Positions 1 to 5,076 of a DNA stretch of 5,076 nt are shown piece after piece. The notes under the pieces are model-generated. The model worked only from the letters and a program-made list of their open reading frames with translations, searched no databases and was not told where the DNA came from. This DNA is from Prevotellaceae bacterium UBA3849 (lineage in GTDB: Bacteria; Bacteroidota; Bacteroidia; Bacteroidales; Bacteroidaceae). Where the stretch lies: assembly GCA_002392645.1 (NCBI GenBank), contig DGHL01000064.1:1-5076 (forward strand), written 5' to 3'. Both the position numbers and the translations under genes were made by a program. Numbering within the stretch: the stretch's first letter is position 1; every line of letters starts with the position of its first letter.

Positions 1-62
1 CCACTGGAGGTAGGACATACCGTAGATATGAGTTGAGTGATGGCAGAAAAGAAAAGAAATAA
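1..62 (+). CDS. Possible C-terminal tail of an upstream gene (partial, uncertain)
   Basis: An open frame enters from the left edge at base 3 and ends at TAA 60-62. It reads TGGRTYRRYELSDGRKEKK, a basic, hydrophilic tail. Ends of this type (a Gly-rich turn, then a Tyr-rich strand) occur at the close of winged-helix domains, but this is far too short to name a family. A second open frame, from base 1 to TGA 34-36, gives PLEVGHTVDMS and cannot be excluded. The choice rests only on the frame being longer. No function is assigned. Confidence 0.22.
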   Translation, partial: TGGRTYRRYELSDGRKEKK

Positions 63-123
63 AAAAGAAAACGATAAAAGATTATTGTAAACACTTGATA
101 ATCAGTGGTATTTTTCTTTTTTA
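60..123. repeat. A/T-rich imperfect palindrome, possible terminator
   Basis: Bases 60-71 (TAAAAAAGAAAA) are the exact reverse complement of 112-123. Inside them, GATTAT (80-85) pairs with ATAATC (98-103). Both arm pairs share the same centre, between bases 91 and 92, so the internal loops are symmetric (8 bases each side). The right side ends in a T-rich run (109-122), as expected of an intrinsic terminator reading rightward from a gene that ends near base 60. The A-rich left arm would serve the opposite strand. The arms are low complexity, so part of the match may be chance. Confidence 0.35.
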
Positions 124-217
124 CAATTCTGTTAAACCCTAAAGATTTATTGAATGATGCTATTAGAGATAACAGTATTGATTTATAAATAGAGTTCAGG
201 TACAGAAAACAGGGTGA
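124..217. other. AT-rich stretch with no supportable gene
   Basis: All frames are short. One plus frame, open from 102 to the stop at 186-188, contains NPKDLLNDAIRDNSIDL and could be decayed coding sequence. It has no start codon, and I do not recognise it. In the same frame the 15 codons after the stop are also open (189-233, to TAA 234-236). This is compatible with a degenerating gene but not evidence for one. No promoter match or RNA gene was seen. Confidence 0.3.
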
Positions 218-481
218 AGAAAATATAAGATTCTAAAAGTACTCAGTTTCTTTGGCTGTTTGGGAGAAAAACTATCTTTTCAGGTTTTCATAGAGCCAAA
301 AGGAGGTCATTTAGCTGCAAAAGATAAATGGAAAGAAGATTTGCTTAAAGCAATGAGGGAGAAGCGCATTGTCGTTAAAGACCTTGACAACTATATTATT
401 ACAGGTGTTCCATTCTACAATTATGACAATGAAAATGAATTTAAGAACGAATTAAATGAAACATTAAGGAGTATAATATAG
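218..481 (+). pseudogene. C-terminal remnant of a type III restriction enzyme Res (helicase/nuclease) subunit
   Basis: The frame is open from 218, after TGA 215-217, to TAG 479-481. The recognisable part starts near the TTG at 260. It contains FQVFIEPKGGHLAAKDKWKE followed by a PFYNYDNENEF segment. That order (Q-V-F-I-E-P-K-G, then D-K-W-K-E, then a hydrophobic strand and PFYN) is the C-terminal end of type III restriction Res subunits and related DEAD/DEAH restriction helicases. The E-P-K of this block resembles the E-x-K of PD-(D/E)XK nucleases. Full Res proteins are roughly 900-1,000 residues; here only about 73 are left. The helicase motor is missing, no Mod methylase is seen, and there is no promoter or clear ribosome site. 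The DNA is AT-rich compared with the genes to the right, which fits an acquired and later deleted restriction locus. An alternative, less likely, is a short expressed ORF from TTG 260. Family identity is fairly sure; the pseudogene status is an inference. Confidence 0.72.
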
Positions 482-530
482 CAAGCATAAGATAACAATC
501 ATCTCATCAATATTGACAATAAAACAAATA

Positions 531-572
531 CCCCCACTGATTTTCAGCCTTGATGCCGAATATCAGTGGGGG
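531..572. terminator. Bidirectional intrinsic terminator
   Basis: Bases 531-541 (CCCCCACTGAT) are the perfect reverse complement of 562-572 (ATCAGTGGGGG), giving an 11-bp stem with a 20-base loop. On the plus strand the stem is followed by CTTTTCTTTTT. On the minus strand it is followed by TATTTGTTTTATT. It lies between two convergent units, the Res remnant and the Sel1-repeat gene, where a terminator working both ways is expected. It is 50 bases past the remnant's stop and 167 bases past the Sel1 gene's stop. Confidence 0.85.
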
Positions 573-620
573 CTTTTCTTTTTAAAAAACTCTTTTCTCT
601 TTTCTCTTTTTTACTGATAA

Positions 621-739
621 CCTTCAACCTTTCAACTTTCCGCTCGGCACGCAGTGACGCTTTCTTGCGCTCCATAGGTGCTCAGGCACTTCGTGGAGGT
701 CCAGCAAAGAACCTTCAACCTTCAGCCCTCAACTCTCAA
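621..739. repeat. Degenerate CCTTCAA heptamer tracts around a 71-base spacer
   Basis: The left tract (621-640) reads CCTTCAA, CCTTTCAA, CTTTC. The right tract (712-739) is four heptamers in a row: CCTTCAA, CCTTCAG, CCCTCAA, CTCTCAA. The right tract ends exactly at the base before the stop codon of the minus-strand Sel1 gene. Between them, 641-711 is more GC-rich and holds short dyads such as GTGC-TCAG-GCAC (679-690). The segment has no convincing ORF. It would form the 3' untranslated part of the Sel1 transcript if that transcript ends at the hairpin at 531-572. On the minus strand the heptamer reads TTGAAGG. Role unknown. Confidence 0.6.
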
Positions 740-1906
740 CTATTTTCCAAGGCTTTCGAGGTTTCGACGGGCATTCTCATCACCCAGTCTCTCAGCGCGT
801 CTGAAGAGTTCGGCAGCTTTGTTGACATTACGGAATACTCCGTTGCCATCCCTGTAAAGTTCACCGAGTTTGTTGATGGCGTCAGCATGATCCTGGTCTG
901 CAGCCTTCTGATACCATACGGAAGCCTGGTATGCGTTTTTGGTTACACCGATGCCGGAACGGTAGCAGTTGCCGAGTGCGGTCTGCCCGTAAGGGCTGTT
1001 TTGCATGGCAGACTTCTCATACCATGTGAAAGCCTTGGTATAGTCAATCTTTGTGCCCCTGCCATACTGGTAGCTGTGCCCGATGTTGTACTGACCGAGA
1101 GCATCGCCGGCATTGGCAGCCTTTATATAGTACGTCAGGGCAATACTGTCGTTTTGCTCTACGCCTGCAATGCCCTCGTAATAGCAGTAGCCGACGTAGT
1201 TGAGGGCTTCTGCATCGCCTTTGTCAGCAAGAAGCTGATAGTAATGGCGTGCCTTGGTCTTGTCTTCTACGACGCCGTCCTTGCCGTACCAGTAGATGTA
1301 GGCGAGGTTGCCGATGGCAGTGTTGTTACCCTTCTCTGCCGCCTTCTCATACCATTCAATGGCTTTGTCCATGTCCTTCTCCATACCTTGTGCAGACTCA
1401 TACATAAAGCCGAGGCTGAGCATGGCAGGCGCATAGTCCTGTTCGGCAGATTTGAGATACCAGATGAAAGCCTTGCCATAGTCAACTCCGGTGTTATAAC
1501 CAAACTGGTAGAAGATGCCGAGGTTGTTCTGTGCTGCGGCATGCCCCATCTCGGCAGCCTTGCTGTAGAGGCTGAAGGCGCGTGCAGGGTCTTCCTTGCC
1601 ATAGACATCCTTGTTCATGATGTTGCCGGCAAGACGGTTCATGGCCTCTGCATTGCCTTCAAGAACCATCTGCTCCAGTCCGGGGATGGATTTCTTGTAG
1701 TATGTGTATGCCACGTCCTTGTCGATCTTTACACCGCCGTTGCCAAGTGCGTAGCAGTCGCCTATGGCATCAGTGGCACAGGCGTCTCCGCTGCTCGACA
1801 GCTCAAGTAGTTGGCTGACGGTGAGAGATGAATATTTAGGGGTTTGGGCATGTAGGGTAAATGTAGAGATGGTTGCCGTAAGAATAGTCAGTAGTATCTT
1901 TTTCAT
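740..1906 (-). CDS. Exported Sel1-like repeat protein (tetratricopeptide-like solenoid)
   Basis: This encodes 388 residues. Residues 1-20 are a Sec signal peptide (MKK, a hydrophobic core, then HA before Q21). There is no lipobox cysteine, so the mature protein should be soluble in the periplasm or released. The rest is about nine Sel1-like repeats of 36-37 residues, beginning near 40, 84, 121, 157, 193, 230, 267, 304 and 340. Each has the pattern A-x-x-x-L-G-x-x-Y, then K-A-x-x-W-Y-x-K-A-A. The first two repeats are degenerate; those from 121 to 339 are typical. Sel1 repeats form alpha-alpha hairpin superhelices that act as protein-binding scaffolds; no catalytic domain is present. The partner cannot be read from the sequence. 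The ATG is supported by the signal peptide and by a promoter whose -7 box ends 32 bases upstream. The leader is A-rich without a Shine-Dalgarno match. It is divergent from the DUF4105 gene. The family call is firm; the specific role is unknown. Confidence 0.95.
   Translation of the reverse strand: MKKILLTILTATISTFTLHAQTPKYSSLTVSQLLELSSSGDACATDAIGDCYALGNGGVKIDKDVAYTYYKKSIPGLEQMVLEGNAEAMNRLAGNIMNKDVYGKEDPARAFSLYSKAAEMGHAAAQNNLGIFYQFGYNTGVDYGKAFIWYLKSAEQDYAPAMLSLGFMYESAQGMEKDMDKAIEWYEKAAEKGNNTAIGNLAYIYWYGKDGVVEDKTKARHYYQLLADKGDAEALNYVGYCYYEGIAGVEQNDSIALTYYIKAANAGDALGQYNIGHSYQYGRGTKIDYTKAFTWYEKSAMQNSPYGQTALGNCYRSGIGVTKNAYQASVWYQKAADQDHADAINKLGELYRDGNGVFRNVNKAAELFRRAERLGDENARRNLESLGK
763..1655 (-). 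repeat. Array of about eight Sel1 coding repeats, 108-111 bp period
   Basis: At the DNA level the codons for the W/Y-Y motif recur in register. Related heptamers (ATACCAT or ATAGTAx on the plus strand) lie at about 911, 1019, 1127, 1238, 1349 and 1457, with a weaker copy near 1565. The spacings are 108 or 111 bases, i.e. 36 or 37 codons. The copies have diverged at the nucleotide level, so this is an old internal duplication rather than a recent expansion. Confidence 0.75.
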
Positions 1907-1937
1907 ATCTTTTAGTGTGTGGTTATGCTTTTGCGTA

Positions 1938-1968
1938 CAAAGTTACACATTATATAATTAATGACAAA
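1938..1968 (-). promoter_or_regulatory. Bacteroidetes-type promoter of the Sel1-repeat gene
   Basis: Read on the minus strand, the -33 box TTTG (1968-1965) is followed after 19 bases by the -7 box TAACTTTG (1945-1938), matching TAnnTTTG. Transcription should start a few bases on, near 1931-1933, leaving a leader of about 25 bases before ATG 1906-1904. The -33 box is 16 bases from that of the divergent promoter. Confidence 0.8.
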
Positions 1969-1984
1969 ACTTTTTTGTAAATAT

Positions 1985-2015
1985 TTTGCCGTCTCAGAAA
2001 TTATTATTACTTTTG
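1985..2015 (+). promoter_or_regulatory. Bacteroidetes-type promoter of the DUF4105 gene
   Basis: TTTG at 1985-1988 is followed after exactly 19 bases by TACTTTTG at 2008-2015, a full match to TAnnTTTG. The predicted transcript start is near 2020-2022, which gives an A-rich leader of about 24 bases before ATG 2045. This promoter decides the start of the gene: the in-frame ATG at 1961 lies upstream of it and cannot be on this transcript. Confidence 0.85.
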
Positions 2016-2044
2016 CAACTCAATATTTGCGAAAAATAATCAGA

Positions 2045-3274
2045 ATGAATAATAACGTGATATCAAGGTTCCTCGTGCTGCTGCTGATAATGGTGACAGA
2101 GACTGTGGCCGTGACGGCGAGGGGAGAGGAGAGCAGGCAGGACTCGGCGCTGTGCTATTTTGACAGTGTGGAGGTGGCGCTGCTGACATGTGAGCCCCAT
2201 GATGAGGTGTATAGCCTCTACGGACATACTGCCATAAGGATTACCGACAGGAATGCCAACACTGACATTGCGGTGAATTATGGTATCTTTAACAGTAAGG
2301 CAGACTTCTTCGTGCCGCGCTTCGTGTTCGGACTGACCGACTATATGATGGGCGTCACCGACATGCAGCAGTTCCTTGCCGAGTATGACTACTATGGCAG
2401 TGGCGTCATGCAGCAGCGACTGAACATGACGGCGCAGGAGAAGCAGCGTCTGCTGGAGGCTTTAAGGGAGAATGCCCTTCCTGAGAATGTGGTGTATAGA
2501 TATAACTTCTTCTATAACAACTGCACGACGAAGGCAAGGGACATGATACTCGATGCCCTGGACGGCAAGGTGGAATATAAGCAGAAAGGCTTGCGGGAGG
2601 GTGAGCGTTCTTTCCGCGACTTGATACACTCAAAGGCCGGTACGCACCGCTGGGCGGCAGCAGGAAATGACTTGCTGCTGGGCGTTCAGGCAGATGAAAA
2701 TACTACGTTTGCAGAGCGTGAGTTCCTGCCACAGGTGCTGATGATTGATTTCGACGATGCCGTGGTGAAGCGTAATGACGGCAAAGTGGAGAAACTCGTA
2801 GGTGAGTCAACTTGGCTATTACCATCGACACATCCTACGGTGTTCAATGAAGCACCGGGGTTTCCTCTGACACCGATGCAGTGTGCAAGTGTGTTCTTCG
2901 GTGTCATCTTGGCACTGTGCGTGGTTCATTGTGTGACACGCAAGAAAGTGTATGAAAAGATAGAGTACGGAGTGGTATGTGTATATGGTCTTGCAGGATT
3001 GATATTGCTGGCGATGGTATTCTCACAACACCCTACGGTACGTATTAATTTCCAGATACTTGTATTGAATCCGCTGCTGCCGTTTATCTGCATGCCAAGG
3101 TTCAGGAACAAATATACATTTGCTATCGTCACAGGCTGCCTGGTGGTGTTCTTTGTGGCAGGCTTTTGGCAGAGGTATGCTGAAGGCATGTATTTAATGG
3201 CATTGTCTTTGCAATTAATAGCGCTGACGCACTTTTTCTTACATAATTTTGGCGGTTTGAAAAAAAATCACTAA
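2045..3274 (+). CDS. DUF4105 family membrane-anchored exported protein
   Basis: This encodes 409 residues. I chose ATG 2045 over ATG 1961 because the promoter lies between them and because 2045 begins directly with a signal peptide (residues 1-25, hydrophobic core at 8-18, likely cut after V-T-A25). Residues 38-260 match the DUF4105 domain, with YGHTAIR at 59-65, a VNYGIF strand at 78-82, and YNFFYNNCTTKARD at 153-166. About five membrane helices follow, near 281-298, 307-327, 335-351, 357-375 and 382-401, and then a short charged tail. The soluble domain should therefore face the periplasm and be anchored by the C-terminal helices. The biochemical role of DUF4105 is not established. His61 followed about 100 residues later by Asn159-Cys160 resembles the order in circularly permuted NlpC/P60-like papain folds, which suggests a hydrolase or acyltransferase, but this is an inference. 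It is divergent from the Sel1 gene and followed by secA after 67 bases. Confidence 0.88.
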   Translation: MNNNVISRFLVLLLIMVTETVAVTARGEESRQDSALCYFDSVEVALLTCEPHDEVYSLYGHTAIRITDRNANTDIAVNYGIFNSKADFFVPRFVFGLTDYMMGVTDMQQFLAEYDYYGSGVMQQRLNMTAQEKQRLLEALRENALPENVVYRYNFFYNNCTTKARDMILDALDGKVEYKQKGLREGERSFRDLIHSKAGTHRWAAAGNDLLLGVQADENTTFAEREFLPQVLMIDFDDAVVKRNDGKVEKLVGESTWLLPSTHPTVFNEAPGFPLTPMQCASVFFGVILALCVVHCVTRKKVYEKIEYGVVCVYGLAGLILLAMVFSQHPTVRINFQILVLNPLLPFICMPRFRNKYTFAIVTGCLVVFFVAGFWQRYAEGMYLMALSLQLIALTHFFLHNFGGLKKNH

Positions 3275-3279
3275 CTTTG
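3248..3279 (+). promoter_or_regulatory. Predicted secA promoter overlapping the preceding stop codon
   Basis: TTTG at 3248-3251 and TAACTTTG at 3272-3279 are separated by 20 bases, matching the Bacteroidetes promoter pattern. The TAA of the -7 box is the stop codon of the DUF4105 gene, and the -33 box lies in its codons 402-403. Transcription should start near 3284-3286, giving a leader of roughly 56-58 bases before the secA ATG. There is no hairpin terminator in the gap, so read-through from the DUF4105 gene may add to secA expression. Confidence 0.7.
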
Positions 3280-3341
3280 CATTTCAGATTTTGCTAAAAG
3301 CAAGTGGGAATACTAACATAGAAAAAATAAAACAATAAGAT

Positions 3342-5076
3342 ATGAACTTCAATTCAATACTCTCGGCTCTCTTTGGCAACAAGTCAAGCCGCGACATTAA
3401 GAAAATCCAGCCACTCGTAGATAAGGTGAAGGCTGCCTATCCTGCCATACAAGCACTCAGCAATGATGAACTCCGTGCAAAGAGCAAGGAGATACAGCAG
3501 TTCGTACAAAACTCTTGTGCTGAACAGAAGAAGCAGATAGCTGAACTTAAGGACAAGATTGAACAGACACCTATTGACGAGCGTGAGCCTATATTCAACC
3601 AGATAGACAAACTGGAGAAGGAGGCGCTGGACAAGCTGGAGGAGGCACTCAACGTGGTGTATCCTGTGGCTTTCTCTATCGTTAAGGATACGGCTCGCCG
3701 TTTCACTGAGAACGAGGAGACTGTGGTTACTGCTACTGACTTTGACCGTGAACTGGCATCAGACCCGGAGAAGGATTTCGTCACGATAGACGGTGACAAG
3801 GCTATATACCACAACCACTGGACTGCAGGCGGCAATGACCTGAAGTGGGAGATGGTGCATTATGACGTACAGCTCTTCGGCGGTACGGTGTTGCACCAGG
3901 GTAAGATTGCCGAGATGGCGACGGGTGAGGGTAAGACACTGGTGGCTACATGCCCTGTGTTCCTCAATGCCCTGACAGGTAACGGCGTGCACGTGGTGAC
4001 GGTGAACGACTACCTCGCAAAGCGTGACTCTGAATGGATGGGCCCTCTCTATATGTTCCACGGACTGTCTGTGGACTGCATTGACAAGCACAGGCCAAAC
4101 TCTGAGGAGCGCCGTAAGGCTTATCAGGCAGACATCACGTTCGGTACGAACAATGAGTTCGGTTTCGACTACCTGCGTGACAATATGGCAATGCATCCGG
4201 AAGACCTCGTGCAGCGCAAGCATAACTATGCCATTGTCGATGAGGTCGATTCTGTGCTTATCGATGATGCACGTACACCACTTATCATATCTGGTCCGCA
4301 GCCAAAGGGCGACATACAGATGTTTGAGGAGTACCAGCCATTGGTGGAGAAACTGGTTGGCGCACAGCGCAAGCTTGCCACACAGCTCCTTGCTGAGGCT
4401 AAGCAGAAGATAAGTGACGGCCAGAAGGCTAACAACAAGGATATGGTGGCAGAGGGCTTCCTTGCTCTGTATCGCTCATATAAGGCTCTGCCAAAGAACA
4501 CTCCGTTGGTGAAGTATCTTTCAGAGGACGGTATCAAGTCGGGCATGCTTGCCACCGAGGAGATATACATGGAGAACAATAACCGTAAGATGCCTGAGGC
4601 TATCGCTCCGTTGTATTTCGTTGTGGATGAGAAACTTCACTCTGCCGACCTTACCGACAAGGGCGTGGAATGGCTGTCACAGCAGGTGGACGACAAGGAA
4701 CTGTTCGTCATTCCTGACATTACATCAGAGCTTTCTGCACTTGAGGCTGACAAAACCCTCAGCGACGAGGAGCGACTGGCAAAGAAAGACGAGCGCCTGA
4801 ATCACTTCTCTGAGCAGTCAGAGCGCGTACATACCCTGCAGCAGTTGCTGAAGGCTTACTCATTATATAATAAGGATGATGAGTATGTGGTCATTCCAAA
4901 TAACGACGGCGTGATGGAGGTTAAGATCGTGGACGAGCAGACCGGCCGTATCATGGAAGGCCGTCGCTGGTCAGACGGACTGCATCAGGCTATCGAGGCC
5001 AAGGAGCACGTGAAGGTGGAGGCTGCCACACAGACATACGCTACAATCACACTGCAGAACTACTTCCGTATGTACC
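3342..5076 (+). CDS. secA: Preprotein translocase ATPase SecA (3' end outside the window)
   Basis: SecA is the cytosolic ATPase that drives unfolded secretory proteins through the SecYEG channel. The first 578 residues are present, and the frame is open to the edge. Nucleotide-binding domain 1 has HYDVQLFGG (173-181), Walker A MATGEGKT (192-199), VTVNDYLAKRD (219-229), TFGTNNEFGFDYLRDNM (266-282) and Walker B DEVD (300-303), followed by SVLIDDARTPLIISG. The peptide-crosslinking domain follows from about 320. The frame re-enters the ATPase core at VDEQTGRIMEGRRWSDG (530-546), and the window ends at NYFRMY. All ATPase residues visible here are intact. Relative to E. coli SecA it has about 90 extra residues before Walker A (around 55-165) and about 105 more in the crosslinking region (around 335-440), as expected for the long Bacteroidetes SecA of about 1,100 residues. 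The start fits the conserved N-terminus (a hydrophobic helix, then LSNDELRAK); the leader is A-rich with no Shine-Dalgarno match. Confidence 0.98.
   Translation, partial: MNFNSILSALFGNKSSRDIKKIQPLVDKVKAAYPAIQALSNDELRAKSKEIQQFVQNSCAEQKKQIAELKDKIEQTPIDEREPIFNQIDKLEKEALDKLEEALNVVYPVAFSIVKDTARRFTENEETVVTATDFDRELASDPEKDFVTIDGDKAIYHNHWTAGGNDLKWEMVHYDVQLFGGTVLHQGKIAEMATGEGKTLVATCPVFLNALTGNGVHVVTVNDYLAKRDSEWMGPLYMFHGLSVDCIDKHRPNSEERRKAYQADITFGTNNEFGFDYLRDNMAMHPEDLVQRKHNYAIVDEVDSVLIDDARTPLIISGPQPKGDIQMFEEYQPLVEKLVGAQRKLATQLLAEAKQKISDGQKANNKDMVAEGFLALYRSYKALPKNTPLVKYLSEDGIKSGMLATEEIYMENNNRKMPEAIAPLYFVVDEKLHSADLTDKGVEWLSQQVDDKELFVIPDITSELSALEADKTLSDEERLAKKDERLNHFSEQSERVHTLQQLLKAYSLYNKDDEYVVIPNNDGVMEVKIVDEQTGRIMEGRRWSDGLHQAIEAKEHVKVEAATQTYATITLQNYFRMY

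Noticed and set aside
531..582. The 531-572 hairpin as a riboswitch or attachment site
   Set aside because: A perfect GC-rich stem with T-rich runs on both sides between convergent genes is fully explained as a terminator. No conserved aptamer core or integrase gene is visible.
60..740. CRISPR array
   Set aside because: The repeated units here are heptamers or single 8-mers with no regular repeat-spacer pattern, and no cas gene is present.
566..1810. A 414-codon open frame on the plus strand
   Set aside because: It lies antisense to the Sel1-repeat gene and owes its length to the codon pattern of the repeats. Its translation is hydrophobic and family-less, its start sits in the T-run of the terminator, and it has no promoter match. 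The minus-strand frame has a signal peptide and regular Sel1 repeats.
740..1906. Sel1 coding repeats as a recently expanding tandem repeat
   Set aside because: Copies are 36-37 codons apart but well diverged in nucleotide sequence, as usual for an old solenoid protein.
1764..1961. A 65-codon plus-strand frame across the Sel1 gene start
   Set aside because: It covers the antisense of the signal peptide and the minus-strand promoter, and its translation resembles no known family.
3437..4579. Several minus-strand frames of 117-154 codons and a plus-strand frame at 4024-4413
   Set aside because: All overlap secA, which has every expected motif in the frame from 3342. The Ser- and Cys-rich minus-strand translations are typical antisense shadows.

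Overview
The window looks like chromosomal DNA from a Bacteroidales bacterium, most likely Prevotella or a close relative. Three lines of evidence point there. The coding strands have Bacteroidetes-type promoters (TTTG, a spacer of 19-20 bases, then TAnnTTTG). Gene starts lack a Shine-Dalgarno sequence and are preceded by A-rich leaders. The protein families also fit: a long SecA with extra insertions, a DUF4105 membrane protein and an exported Sel1-repeat protein. The assignment comes from reading the sequence only; no database search was run.

Layout. Positions 1-480 are AT-rich and look like accessory or decayed DNA. They hold the possible tail of an upstream gene (about 1-62), an A/T-rich imperfect palindrome (60-123), and the C-terminal remnant of a type III restriction (Res) subunit (about 218-481) with no matching N-terminal part. 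A strong hairpin at 531-572 follows, with T-rich flanks on both strands. It probably terminates transcription from both sides, because the next gene is convergent. A short segment (621-739) contains degenerate CCTTCAA heptamers and no convincing gene.

From 740 onward the composition is more balanced and the genes look intact. A periplasmic Sel1-repeat protein (740-1906, minus strand) and a DUF4105 membrane protein (2045-3274, plus strand) are transcribed divergently from a 138-base gap holding two back-to-back promoters. secA starts at 3342 and runs off the right edge. Its own promoter overlaps the stop codon of the DUF4105 gene.

How they work together. SecA is the ATPase motor of the Sec export pathway. 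The two neighbouring products both carry Sec-type signal peptides, so they are presumably its clients, although that holds for hundreds of proteins and does not prove a functional link. I see no convincing new multi-gene system. The observations most worth checking are the possible permuted papain-like His/Cys pair in the DUF4105 protein, the clear promoter architecture that corrects one gene start, and the decayed restriction locus with a terminator-like sequence on each side.
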